A stretch of DNA of 64,000 nt, taken from contig NZ_JALLIX010000005.1 of NCBI RefSeq assembly GCF_023242365.1, positions 124,001 through 188,000 on the forward strand, written 5' to 3'. The stretch's first letter is position 1, and each line of letters begins with the position of its first letter. This document shows positions 23,391-32,662 of this stretch, piece by piece. The DNA comes from Pseudomonas sp. MWU13-2100 (GTDB lineage: Bacteria; Pseudomonadota; Gammaproteobacteria; Pseudomonadales; Pseudomonadaceae). The notes beneath the pieces were generated by a model, which did not search any database, was not told the origin of the DNA, and saw only the letters and a program-made list of their open reading frames with translations. The translations under genes and the position numbers were made by a program.

Positions 23391-26201
23391 ATGAAAATCG
23401 AGTTTCCGAGGGCGCACACCTGCAAAATGGTGCGACGTCTGTTCGCCGCGTTGGCATTGTGTGTAACGAATTCAGCGGTACAGGCCGCGCCGGCGGCTCC
23501 CGCCAGCGTCGGGTTCTGGTACGCCGAGCGGCCGCCGCTGGCGGAACTGGCGCAGTTTGAATGGGCCGTGGTCGAACCCGGCCATATGACCAGTGCCGAT
23601 GTCGCCACCTTGCGTAAACTCGGCAGCCAGCCCTTCGCCTACCTGTCGGTGGGTGAGTTCGACGGCGACCGTGCCGCCCTGGACAAGGAAGCGTTGACAC
23701 AGGGCGCCAGCAGCATCCGTAACAAGGCCTGGGACAGCCAGGTCATGGACATCGCCACGCCGGCCTGGCGGGAACATCTGTTCAAGCGCGCCAAGGCGTT
23801 GCAGGACCAGGGCTATGCCGGCCTGTTCCTCGACACCCTCGACAGCTTTCAATTGCTCCCCGAAGCCAGCCGCGAACCGCAGCGCAAGGCGCTGGCAGCG
23901 TTCCTGCGCGAGCTGCACCGTCGCCAGCCAGAGCTCAAGCTGTTCTTCAATCGTGGCTTCGAGGTCCTGGCTGAGCTCGATGACGTTGCTTCGGCGGTAG
24001 CCGTCGAATCGATCCATGCCGGCTGGGATGCCTTGGCCAAGCGTTATCGCCCGGTGTCCGAGTCCGACCGCAACTGGCTTGAAGGTGAACTCAAACCGCT
24101 GCGGGCGCGGAATATCCCGCTGGTGGCCATCGACTACCTGCCGGCCACGCGGCGTGAAGAAGCCCGCAAACTGGTCCGTCAGTTGAGTCAGGAAGGCTTT
24201 ATCCCGGTGGTCACGACTCCGGACCTCAACGCCATCAGCATGAGCACCGTGGAGGTGCAGCCACGGCGTATCGCCATGCTCTATGACCCGCGTGAAGGTG
24301 AACTCTATGATCACGCCGGCCACCGGATGCTCGGTGGCCTGCTGGAATACCTGGGTTATCGGGTGGATTACCTGCCGGTCGACGACAGCTTGCCGTCCTA
24401 CGGCTTCGCCGGTTTGTATGCCGGGGTGGTGGTGTGGATGACCAGTGGCCCGCCACAAGACAGCCGTGCCTTTTATAACTGGGTTGGCAAGCGCCTGGAC
24501 GAACAGGTCCCCCTGGCGATCATGGCCGGCCTGCCGATCGAAGATCGCGCGCTGCTCAAACGCCTGGGTCTGAACCTCGCCGCGCCGGGGGCTCGCGATA
24601 CCTTGCAGGTGCTCAGCCAGGACAAGGCGCTGCTCGGTGCCTTTGAAGCGCCAGTGGTCCCACGCAGCCGCGAGTTGACCCGGGTGACGTTGCTGCCCGG
24701 CGGACCGCAACCGGCCTTGTTGCTGGGTGATGGCAAGGGCGGTAAGTTCGCCCCGGTGGTCACCGGCGACTGGGGCGGCATGGCCCTGGCACCCTATGTC
24801 GTGGAAGCCAACGTCGAACGGACCCGCTGGATTCTCGATCCGTTCGCGTTTATCCAGAAAGCCCTGCGCCTGCCTGCCCAGCCACGCCCGGACAGCACCA
24901 CCGAAAACGGCCGGCGGATCGCCACGGTGCATATCGATGGCGACGGTTTCCCGTCCCACGCCGAGGTGCGCGGCACGCCGTATTCAGGGCGCCAGGTGCT
25001 GGCCGACTACATTCGTCCCAACCCGTTCCTGACCTCGGTGTCGATCATTGAAGGCGAGGTCGGGCCCAAGGGGATGTCGCCTTTCCTGGCCCGGGAGCTG
25101 GAGCCGATCGCCCAGGAGATCTTCGCCGATCCCAAGGTCGAAGTGGCTACCCACACCTACAGCCATCCGTTCTATATGCAGCCGGACAAGGCCAAGCAGG
25201 ACGAAGATTTCCATGCCGAATACGGCCTGCGGCTGAATATCCCGGGCTACAAGACCCTCGACTACCAGCGCGAGATCGTCGGCTCGCGGGACTACATCAA
25301 TAGCCGCCTGACCACGGCAAAAAAGCCGGTGAAGATGATCTTCTGGCCAGGTGATGCGTTACCAAGCGCGGAAACCATCAAGCTGGCCTATGACGCCGGG
25401 CTGAAGAACGTCAACGGTGGCCAGACCATCCTGACCAAGGCCAATCCGTCGCTGACCGGCCTGTACCCCTTGTTGCGTCCTACCGCCGGCGGCTTGCAGT
25501 ACTACGCGCCGGTGATCAACGAGAACATGTACACCAACCTGTGGAAGGGCCCGTACTACGGCTTTCGTGATGTGATCGATACCTTTGAGTTGACCGACAG
25601 CCCACGGCGCCTGCGCGGCATTCATTTGTATTACCACTTCTATTCGGGGACCAAGCAGGCATCGATCAAGGCCATGACCGACATCTACCAGTTCATGCGT
25701 GGCCAGCAGCCGATGTCGTTATGGATGAGTGATTACCTGGATCGGCTTCACGGTCTGTACCAGGCCAGCCTGGCTCGCACCGGCGAGGGTGACTGGCAGG
25801 TGCGCGGGATGGATGGCTTGCGCACCCTGCGCCTGGATCCGGCACTTGGTTGGCCGGACCTCGGCCGCTCCCAGGGCGTGGCCGGTGTCCGTGATCTGCC
25901 CCAGGGCCGCTATGTGGCGCTGAGTAGCGACCGCGCGCTGCTGGCCCTGCGACCGGAGCGTGATCCGCGCCCGGCGCTGGAGCTGGCGAATATTCCCTTG
26001 CTTGACTGGCGGTATGTGAATGACCGGCAGGTGAGCTTCGCCTTCGCCGGTGAATTCGACCTGGAGTTTTCGGTACGCTCGTCCGGCGCCTGTCGGGTCG
26101 AGGTTCAGGGGCAACATTATGCGGGCCGCTCCGAACAAGGCCTGTGGCATTTCCACCTTCCGCTGAAGCAGGTGAGTGATGCCCAACTCCTCTGCAACTA
26201 A
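23391..26201 (+). CDS. pelA: Pel polysaccharide hydrolase/deacetylase
   Basis: This 936-residue periplasmic protein starts with a signal peptide (about 1-31, ending AVQA). The N-terminal glycoside hydrolase domain (about 45-290) has SVGEFDGDR and LFLDTLDSF. A Rossmann-like middle part follows (about 300-500). The deacetylase domain has the metal/catalytic segments HIDGDGF (about residue 513) and THTYSHPFYM (about residue 586). A beta-rich C-terminus follows. It partly deacetylates Pel, which is needed for export, and can cut the polymer. The normal PelA length is about 950. The pelB start lies inside its 3' end. Confidence 0.96.
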   Translation: MKIEFPRAHTCKMVRRLFAALALCVTNSAVQAAPAAPASVGFWYAERPPLAELAQFEWAVVEPGHMTSADVATLRKLGSQPFAYLSVGEFDGDRAALDKEALTQGASSIRNKAWDSQVMDIATPAWREHLFKRAKALQDQGYAGLFLDTLDSFQLLPEASREPQRKALAAFLRELHRRQPELKLFFNRGFEVLAELDDVASAVAVESIHAGWDALAKRYRPVSESDRNWLEGELKPLRARNIPLVAIDYLPATRREEARKLVRQLSQEGFIPVVTTPDLNAISMSTVEVQPRRIAMLYDPREGELYDHAGHRMLGGLLEYLGYRVDYLPVDDSLPSYGFAGLYAGVVVWMTSGPPQDSRAFYNWVGKRLDEQVPLAIMAGLPIEDRALLKRLGLNLAAPGARDTLQVLSQDKALLGAFEAPVVPRSRELTRVTLLPGGPQPALLLGDGKGGKFAPVVTGDWGGMALAPYVVEANVERTRWILDPFAFIQKALRLPAQPRPDSTTENGRRIATVHIDGDGFPSHAEVRGTPYSGRQVLADYIRPNPFLTSVSIIEGEVGPKGMSPFLARELEPIAQEIFADPKVEVATHTYSHPFYMQPDKAKQDEDFHAEYGLRLNIPGYKTLDYQREIVGSRDYINSRLTTAKKPVKMIFWPGDALPSAETIKLAYDAGLKNVNGGQTILTKANPSLTGLYPLLRPTAGGLQYYAPVINENMYTNLWKGPYYGFRDVIDTFELTDSPRRLRGIHLYYHFYSGTKQASIKAMTDIYQFMRGQQPMSLWMSDYLDRLHGLYQASLARTGEGDWQVRGMDGLRTLRLDPALGWPDLGRSQGVAGVRDLPQGRYVALSSDRALLALRPERDPRPALELANIPLLDWRYVNDRQVSFAFAGEFDLEFSVRSSGACRVEVQGQHYAGRSEQGLWHFHLPLKQVSDAQLLCN

Positions 26202-29200
26202 GGCCAAAAGCACGCGGCTGCTCAACCCCTGGGCGCTGCTGCTGGTGGCGGTCGCCGTCGGCGTGCTGCTGTGGGCGACCTTTCACAATGAAGAGGCATT
26301 TCGTCCCAAGGGTGGCGCGCCGGACGAGGTCTCGGCCAGCTACGCCGAGGTGCTGCTGGCGGCGCACCCGCAGAACAGCGAACTGCGCACCCAGTTGCTC
26401 GACCTGCTGATCCAGCTGGGTGAATACCCGCGCGCCGAAAAGCATCTGGCTGATTGGCCGCAGGCCGATTCGACCCTGAAAACCTATTATCGGCTGCAAC
26501 TCGATGCCCTGGCATTGAACACCAGCAGCGATAGCGCAGCATTGCGGGCGCTGGCCGAACGTTTCAAGGCCTTCGACTACAAGTCATTGCCAACGCCCCA
26601 ACTCGAACACCTGGCGCCGTTGGCTTTGAGCGCCCAGGCGCCGGCTCTGGCTGCGGATAGCTATGCCGAACTGGCGCACCGCGATCCGCAACAGCATGAC
26701 CAATGGCTGGCCGAAGCTGCGAAGTGGTACCTGGCCAGTGAACAGCCCGGACGGGCGGCGGATCTCTATATAGAGTTGCTCGCGAATAGCCAGAAACCTG
26801 AAGAGCGGCGCCAGTTCCTCCAGGCCGCCTTCGAGGGCCTGGTAGCCGCTGATCGAGGCGATCAGGCGGCTGAGTTGCTGGCCAGGGAGTTGCTCGCGCA
26901 GCCGGATGCCCAATTCGATCCGGCGCTGCTTGACCAGGGCGTCGATGTGGCGGTGGCGCATAACCGTACTGACCTGGCAGAGCAGTTTTTCAGCGAATGG
27001 CGCAAATTGCAGCCCGACAGCCCGCAAGTGTTGGCCAAGGAGTTCAAGCAGCGCCTGGCCTTCGGCGACCTGCCGGGGGCGCACGCGGCGGGCTTGCAAC
27101 TGCTCGAGCAGCGCCCGGACGATTCGGCGTTGCTCGAACAGATGGCTCATATCGCCGAGTGGCAGGACGACTCGGCAGCCGCGCTGGGCTACTGGATCGC
27201 CCTGAGCAAACTGCGCGACAACCCTACTGAATTCGAGCACACCTGGCGCCTGGCGATGCAGACCTACGACTTCGACCGGGGCATCCCGGTGCTGGCGGGG
27301 ATCATGGATGCCCGGGCGCTGACTGACGTCGAGCTGGATGCCCTGGTCTACGCCGAAGAGTCCCGTGGCACCCCCGAGCACGCCGAAACATGGTTGCGCG
27401 GTTATGTCGCCAAATATCCGAAACATCGCCTGGCCTGGGTCCGGCTGTTGCAGAACCTGGAAAACACCGAGCAATACTCGGCGCGCCTGGACGTCTGGCA
27501 GAGCTTCGCCAAACGCTTCCCGCTGAGCAGTACCGAACGGGTCGACTGGGCCAACAACCACCTCAAGCGGTTTGATAGCCAGTCCGCCTGGAAGGTGATC
27601 ACGGCGGTCGATGCCAGCAGGATCAATGACCTCGATTACTGGCAGTCCCGCGCGGCGCTGGCCTGGGACCTGGAACTGGACGACGAGCTGCGGGTTGCCC
27701 TGGAGAAGATGCTCGCCATCAAGGGCTCGCTCAATAGCGGCGACGAGAGTGAGCTGATTGCCCTCTATCGAACCCGCGATCCACGCAAGGCCTTGCAGTT
27801 GACCGTCGACAGCTGGAAGCAGGGCCACGCCGCGCAGCGCCTGGTGGCCGCCTTGCAACTGGCCCAGGAGCTTCAGGACTGGCCGTTGGTGATCGATCTG
27901 CTCAAGGATGCCGAGCAGTATCCGGACGCATCCGAACGCTCCCAGGTGCTGGCGGCCCGTGGCGCGCTGGCCGTGCAACAAGGGCAGAACGAGGAGGCCT
28001 TGCGTTTGTATCGCCTGGGGTTGAGCCGTTTCCCGGATGACAATACCTTCCGTGAGCGCCTGCTGTGGCTGTACGTCGACCTGGGCCGTAGCGGCGAAAT
28101 CAAGCCGTTGTTGCAGCAATGGCGCGCCCTGGCCCGCAGCGACAGCAGCCTGTGGCTGCCGTTTGCCGCCGCCAGCCAGTTGGTCGGGCGCAACACCGAG
28201 GCCCTGGCCTGGTATCGCCTCTATCTGCAAGCCAACGCCGGAGACTGGATGGTCCAGGCGGCCTATGCCGACGCGCTGGAAGGCGCCGGTTACGCCGAGT
28301 CGGCCCAGCGCTTGCGGCTCAAGCTCAACCGCGAGGTGACGCCGGAGCAGATTCGCGCCACCCCGCAGGGCTACAGCACCTGGTTACGCCTGCTGGCCAG
28401 CAGCTATTCGTCGCGCAAGGCACAGAACCAGGCAATGCAATGGCGCGATGGCTCCAAACCGATGCTGCAACTGTGGTTCGACCAGTTGCTGGCACGCCTG
28501 GATAACCTCAATCAGTCGGCGCAGAAAGACGACTGGCTGGCCTGGGCCCGTAGCCGTGGTCTGAAGATCAATGGCTACGAGCAGATCCAGGAAGCCCTGC
28601 GCGGCAGCAACCGTGCCGCATTGGAACACCTGGTGAGCAGCGGCGAGCTGGATCCGGCGCAGCAGGTCGAGGCGCTCAATAGCCTGGGACGCAGCGCTGA
28701 AGCCCTGGGCGTGGACCTGTCGGCACTGGGCGATGATCAGCCGCCGGCGATCCGTGAGCAATTGCGCCGCCAGGCCATTGAAATGACCGAGCGTACCCCA
28801 CAGGGTGTGCTGCTCGCCTGGGAGCATCAGGACTACGGTGGACTGGTACTCAACGGTCCACGGCTGACCACCGCGCGTTATCTGAACGACAACTGGTACG
28901 CCAAGCTGGTGCTGGAGCAGGGTCAATACAGTGGCGAGACCCTGGAGCCGTCGCGCCTGGGCAGCGAGACCAATACCGAACTGACCTTGCAGCGGCAACT
29001 GGAGAATGGCAACTACAAGCTGATCTTCGACAGCAGCCTGCGCAAAGACGATGACCGCAATGGCCTTGGCGTCAGCCGGAGCTGGCAGGTGGACAGTGGC
29101 AACGAACTGGATGCCGGCGCCGACTGGCACCGCAAGAACGAGGACAGCGGGCTGATGCGCGCGTTCGGTCGCCAGGATGATTTCTGGGCGGGTGGGCGGC

Positions 29201-29769
29201 ATCGCTACTCGGCCCGTGACCAGTTGTCCTGGAACCTGGCCCAGCGCTGGTTCGCGACCCGCGGCGGCGATGACCTGGGCAACGGCCAGGCACTGAAGAT
29301 CGAGTTTGACCACACCTTGCAGTTCGAAGGGCCGAACTGGGAACTGCGCAGCGGCATCGACTACCAGCAGAACAGCTTGAACAACCGCTCGCTGGCCAAT
29401 CTGGCCAATACCCTGGGCGGCGGCATCGACCTGGCCGGGCTCGAACTTGACGATCCGAGCCAGATCACCAGCCAGACCCTGCTGCAGAAACAGTATGGCC
29501 AGTGGTTCTTCGGCAGTTCCTGGCGGCGCGGTTTCCCCGGCGCACTGAACCGCACGCGCGGGCAGTACACCTGGCTGGTGGATCTCAGTACGGGCTGGCA
29601 GTGGACCGACAACACCATCAACTACGCCATCAGTACCGGTGTCGGCACCGAGGTGTTGGGCAATGACGAGTTGGCAGTGACCTTCGGCTACCAATCGGCG
29701 CCGCAAGGCGGCACAGGCAAGTCCGGCGGTACCGCGGGCGTCAGTTACAGCGTGCGTTTCGGACGCTGA
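26179..29769 (+). CDS. pelB: Pel outer-membrane export protein with TPR scaffold
   Basis: This is a 1196-residue protein. One N-terminal membrane helix (about residues 11-33, LLNPWALLLVAVAVGVLLWA) is followed by a long helical TPR region (about 45-850) with many PDS/EAL-type repeats, and a C-terminal 16-strand-type beta barrel (about 880-1196) ending in an aromatic SVRFGR, typical of outer-membrane proteins. The TPR part recruits PelA and the barrel exports Pel. ATG 26179 follows a GGTGAGTG ribosome site and overlaps pelA by 23 bases, implying translational coupling. Confidence 0.95.
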   Translation: MPNSSATKAKSTRLLNPWALLLVAVAVGVLLWATFHNEEAFRPKGGAPDEVSASYAEVLLAAHPQNSELRTQLLDLLIQLGEYPRAEKHLADWPQADSTLKTYYRLQLDALALNTSSDSAALRALAERFKAFDYKSLPTPQLEHLAPLALSAQAPALAADSYAELAHRDPQQHDQWLAEAAKWYLASEQPGRAADLYIELLANSQKPEERRQFLQAAFEGLVAADRGDQAAELLARELLAQPDAQFDPALLDQGVDVAVAHNRTDLAEQFFSEWRKLQPDSPQVLAKEFKQRLAFGDLPGAHAAGLQLLEQRPDDSALLEQMAHIAEWQDDSAAALGYWIALSKLRDNPTEFEHTWRLAMQTYDFDRGIPVLAGIMDARALTDVELDALVYAEESRGTPEHAETWLRGYVAKYPKHRLAWVRLLQNLENTEQYSARLDVWQSFAKRFPLSSTERVDWANNHLKRFDSQSAWKVITAVDASRINDLDYWQSRAALAWDLELDDELRVALEKMLAIKGSLNSGDESELIALYRTRDPRKALQLTVDSWKQGHAAQRLVAALQLAQELQDWPLVIDLLKDAEQYPDASERSQVLAARGALAVQQGQNEEALRLYRLGLSRFPDDNTFRERLLWLYVDLGRSGEIKPLLQQWRALARSDSSLWLPFAAASQLVGRNTEALAWYRLYLQANAGDWMVQAAYADALEGAGYAESAQRLRLKLNREVTPEQIRATPQGYSTWLRLLASSYSSRKAQNQAMQWRDGSKPMLQLWFDQLLARLDNLNQSAQKDDWLAWARSRGLKINGYEQIQEALRGSNRAALEHLVSSGELDPAQQVEALNSLGRSAEALGVDLSALGDDQPPAIREQLRRQAIEMTERTPQGVLLAWEHQDYGGLVLNGPRLTTARYLNDNWYAKLVLEQGQYSGETLEPSRLGSETNTELTLQRQLENGNYKLIFDSSLRKDDDRNGLGVSRSWQVDSGNELDAGADWHRKNEDSGLMRAFGRQDDFWAGGRHRYSARDQLSWNLAQRWFATRGGDDLGNGQALKIEFDHTLQFEGPNWELRSGIDYQQNSLNNRSLANLANTLGGGIDLAGLELDDPSQITSQTLLQKQYGQWFFGSSWRRGFPGALNRTRGQYTWLVDLSTGWQWTDNTINYAISTGVGTEVLGNDELAVTFGYQSAPQGGTGKSGGTAGVSYSVRFGR

Positions 29770-29797
29770 TCATGGAATTCAAAGAGGAGTTAACCTT

Positions 29798-30319
29798 ATG
29801 CAATCGATTCGTTGCGTGAGTCTGGCGATGGTCGCCGTGTTGATGGCCGGTTGCAGCAGCTTTACCGGCCAGAGCAGTCCGGAACTGTCGAGCAAGGCCC
29901 GTTGGGGGGTGTTGCCGCTGCTCAACTATTCCCAGACACCGCAGGCCGGCGAGCGCAGCGAGCAGATCCTGCTCAGCGTGCTGAGCAGCCGTGGCTTGCA
30001 ACCGCAGGTTTATGCCGGGGCGCCAGGGCAGGGCGAACAGGCCTTGCTCGACGATAACGAGCGCCTCGCCGGGGCGATGGACTGGGCCCGTGAGCAGAAG
30101 CTCGACTATGTGGTGTCCGGCAGCGTCGAAGAGTGGCAGTACAAGAACGGCCTGGATGGCGAACCGGCGGTGGGCATCAGTTTGCGGGTGGTCGAAGCCG
30201 GTACCGGCAAGGTCCTCTGGAGTAATAGCGGTGCCCGCGCCGGCTGGTCCCGCGAAAGCTTGGCAGGCGCGGCCCAGAAGGTCCTCGACAAGCTTGTCGG
30301 CGGCCTGCGGATCGAGTGA
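29798..30319 (+). CDS. pelC: Pel outer-membrane lipoprotein
   Basis: This 173-residue lipoprotein has the lipobox LMAGC at residues 15-19. In P. aeruginosa PelC forms a dodecameric ring on the inner face of the outer membrane that steers the polymer to PelB. GAGGAG precedes the ATG at 29798. The stop overlaps the pelD start region. Confidence 0.94.
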   Translation: MQSIRCVSLAMVAVLMAGCSSFTGQSSPELSSKARWGVLPLLNYSQTPQAGERSEQILLSVLSSRGLQPQVYAGAPGQGEQALLDDNERLAGAMDWAREQKLDYVVSGSVEEWQYKNGLDGEPAVGISLRVVEAGTGKVLWSNSGARAGWSRESLAGAAQKVLDKLVGGLRIE

Positions 30320-30324
30320 CTGCG

Positions 30325-31695
30325 ATGAACTCTCCACACATGGACTACGCGCTGGCACCGCGCGCCAGCGGTCCGGCGTCATGGCTGGAAACTTTCCTGG
30401 TCACCGCACTGGTCATCGGCGTCGGGCTCTGGCTGACGCCTGAAGATCCTTTGCAGGTGCGCGGCGAGTTTCCCTGGTCGCTGCTGGCGCCGCTGTTGCT
30501 GGGGGTCCGTTACGGCTTTGTCCGTGGCCTGATCAGTGCGAGCCTGCTGGTGGCGACGTTCTTCGTCCTGCGCCAGTCGGGACTGCAAGCCTATGCACAG
30601 ATCGCGCCGTCCTACATTGTCGGTGTCTTGGTTTGCGGCATGCTGGTCGGCGAGGTTCGGGATCTGTGGGAACGGCGCCTGCTGCGCTTGCAGATGGCCA
30701 ATGAATATCGCCAGTACCGGCTCGATGATTTCACCCGGGCGCATCAGATACTGCGGGTGTCCCACGATCGCCTGGAGCAGCGTTTGGCTGGCAGCGACCA
30801 GAGCCTGCGCAGTTCGTTGCTGGGGCTGCGCGAGCGCCTGCGCGCCGCGCCCAATGGCGATGATGCGCTGTCGTTGCTGGCCGAACCGGTGCTGGCCTTG
30901 CTCGGTCAGTACGGTTCGTTGCGGGTGGCCGGGCTGTACCGTCTGGAACAGCCGCGCAACGCGGCAGCCGGCTTGACCCTGTTGGCCGCCACCGGGGTCA
31001 TGGGGCCTCTGGACAACCAGGACCTGCTGGTCAAGTTGTGCCTGGAGCGTGAAGAACTGGTAAGTGTGCGCGAAGAACTGATCGATGCCGGCGGCCAAGC
31101 CGCGGTGTCATCGTTGCAGGCGTGTATTCCGCTGGTGGATACCGAGGGCCGGATACTGGCGATCCTCGCGGTCCGCCAGATGCCGTTCTTTGCCTTCCAG
31201 GAACGGACCCTCAGTCTGCTGGCCTTGCTGGCCGGGCATATTGCCGATCTGCTGCACCACGATCCGCAGGTGCTGCAACTGGAGGACGCCGACGCCCAGC
31301 ACTTCACCCGCCAGCTCAAGCGTTCGTTGGTGGATGTCGAGCGGCACGGTTTGTCCGGTTACCTCTATGCCTTCGAGCTGACCCGCAGCAATGATGAGCT
31401 GGCCCGGTTGTTCGAACGCAGCCAGCGTGGACTTGACCTGCACCTGACCCTGGCCAACAACCGCGGGCATGAGTTGTTGTTGGTGCTGCTGCCGCTGACC
31501 AGCGCCGAGGGCGCCCAAGGTTATCTGATGCGCCTGGGCAAGCTGATCCACGAACACTTCGGCATGAGCGTGGAGCTGTCCGGCCTTGGGGTCAATGTCT
31601 TGCCTTACGATCTGGAGTCGGCCCGGCAACGGGACGGGCTGCGTAACTTCCTGCATAACGAGTGTGGCCTGAATGTTCAGCAAGTGGCTGTTTAG
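30325..31695 (+). CDS. pelD: Inner-membrane c-di-GMP receptor of the Pel system
   Basis: This protein has about 456 residues. Four membrane helices in the first ~110 residues (LETFLVTALVIGVGLWL and others) precede a coiled segment, a GAF domain (about 160-310) and a degenerate GGDEF domain. The inhibitory-site motif RxxD, the c-di-GMP binding site of PelD, is present as RGLD near residue 368, while a catalytic GGDEF is absent. Binding of c-di-GMP switches on Pel synthesis through PelF. Starts at GTG 30316 (overlapping the pelC stop) or ATG 30325 are both possible; the ATG is given. Confidence 0.94.
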   Translation: MNSPHMDYALAPRASGPASWLETFLVTALVIGVGLWLTPEDPLQVRGEFPWSLLAPLLLGVRYGFVRGLISASLLVATFFVLRQSGLQAYAQIAPSYIVGVLVCGMLVGEVRDLWERRLLRLQMANEYRQYRLDDFTRAHQILRVSHDRLEQRLAGSDQSLRSSLLGLRERLRAAPNGDDALSLLAEPVLALLGQYGSLRVAGLYRLEQPRNAAAGLTLLAATGVMGPLDNQDLLVKLCLEREELVSVREELIDAGGQAAVSSLQACIPLVDTEGRILAILAVRQMPFFAFQERTLSLLALLAGHIADLLHHDPQVLQLEDADAQHFTRQLKRSLVDVERHGLSGYLYAFELTRSNDELARLFERSQRGLDLHLTLANNRGHELLLVLLPLTSAEGAQGYLMRLGKLIHEHFGMSVELSGLGVNVLPYDLESARQRDGLRNFLHNECGLNVQQVAV

Positions 31696-32662
31696 CGGGG
31701 CGCTGTTTTTCGAAGCCGGGAGCTGGGCCAGTCTGATGACACGCCTGCCCGACCCGCAGATCGCGCTCCTGTACACCATGACCCATGGCATTGCCTGCGG
31801 CCTGTTGACCGCGGCGGTGTGGCTGTTGCTGCCGGCGCGTTATCGCGCGCCGCTGCCATGGAGCCCGTTGTTTATCTTCAGCCTGGCGTTTTTTGTGCCG
31901 CTGATCGGGGCCGTGGGCGTTATCGCGGCGATCTTTCCGGCGTTGTACCTGCCACGCCAGCGCGAGACGCAGATGTGGCAGGCGGTGGGTATTCCCGACC
32001 TGCCGTTTCGGGCGCAGACCCAACTGCATTCGCCGACCTTCGGCGACAGTGGCCTGCAGGATGTGTTGCGCCATGCATCGGATCCCGACCAGCGCCTGGC
32101 GGCTCTGCTCGCCACTCGACGGATGCCGGGCAAGGAGGCGGTGCCGATTCTCAAGCTGGCCCTGGGCGATCCGAGCGACGATGTCCGTCTGCTGGCGTAT
32201 TCGATGCTCGACAAGCAGGAAAGCGACATCAATCTGCGTATCCAGTCCTCCCTCGCGCAGCTGCCCGGCGCGCCCGCACAGAAGGCCGCGGCGTTGCACG
32301 CCACGCTGGCCCGCTGGTACTGGGAGCTGGCCTACCTGGGCCTGGCCCAGGGCAGTGTCCAGCAGCACGTCCTCGGCCAAGCCGGCGAGCATGCCGAGTT
32401 GGCGCTGAAAGCGGGTGAGGGCGGTGAGTTGCTGCTGCTGGCCGGGCGTATTGCCCTTGAACGCGGTGATATCGGCAAGGCGCGGCTGCATATGCACCAG
32501 GCCGAACAGGCGGGCATGGACCCGGCCAAGGTCCTGCCGTTCAGTGCTGAGATCGCCTTTGAAACGGGACGCTATAGCGAGATTCCCGGGCTCTTGAAAA
32601 GCCTGCCGCCGGAGCTGCAACAACGTCCGCCCTTTGCCGGGCTGGTAAGGACCTGGACATGA
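31673..32662 (+). CDS. pelE: Pel inner-membrane complex subunit with TPR
   Basis: This 329-residue protein has two N-terminal membrane helices (LPDPQIALLYTMTHGIACGL, then FIFSLAFFVPLIGAVGVIAA) followed by a helical TPR-like cytoplasmic part from about residue 110. It is part of the PelDEFG synthase complex and interacts with PelD in P. aeruginosa. It overlaps pelD by 23 bases and pelF by four. Confidence 0.93.
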   Translation: MFSKWLFSGALFFEAGSWASLMTRLPDPQIALLYTMTHGIACGLLTAAVWLLLPARYRAPLPWSPLFIFSLAFFVPLIGAVGVIAAIFPALYLPRQRETQMWQAVGIPDLPFRAQTQLHSPTFGDSGLQDVLRHASDPDQRLAALLATRRMPGKEAVPILKLALGDPSDDVRLLAYSMLDKQESDINLRIQSSLAQLPGAPAQKAAALHATLARWYWELAYLGLAQGSVQQHVLGQAGEHAELALKAGEGGELLLLAGRIALERGDIGKARLHMHQAEQAGMDPAKVLPFSAEIAFETGRYSEIPGLLKSLPPELQQRPPFAGLVRTWT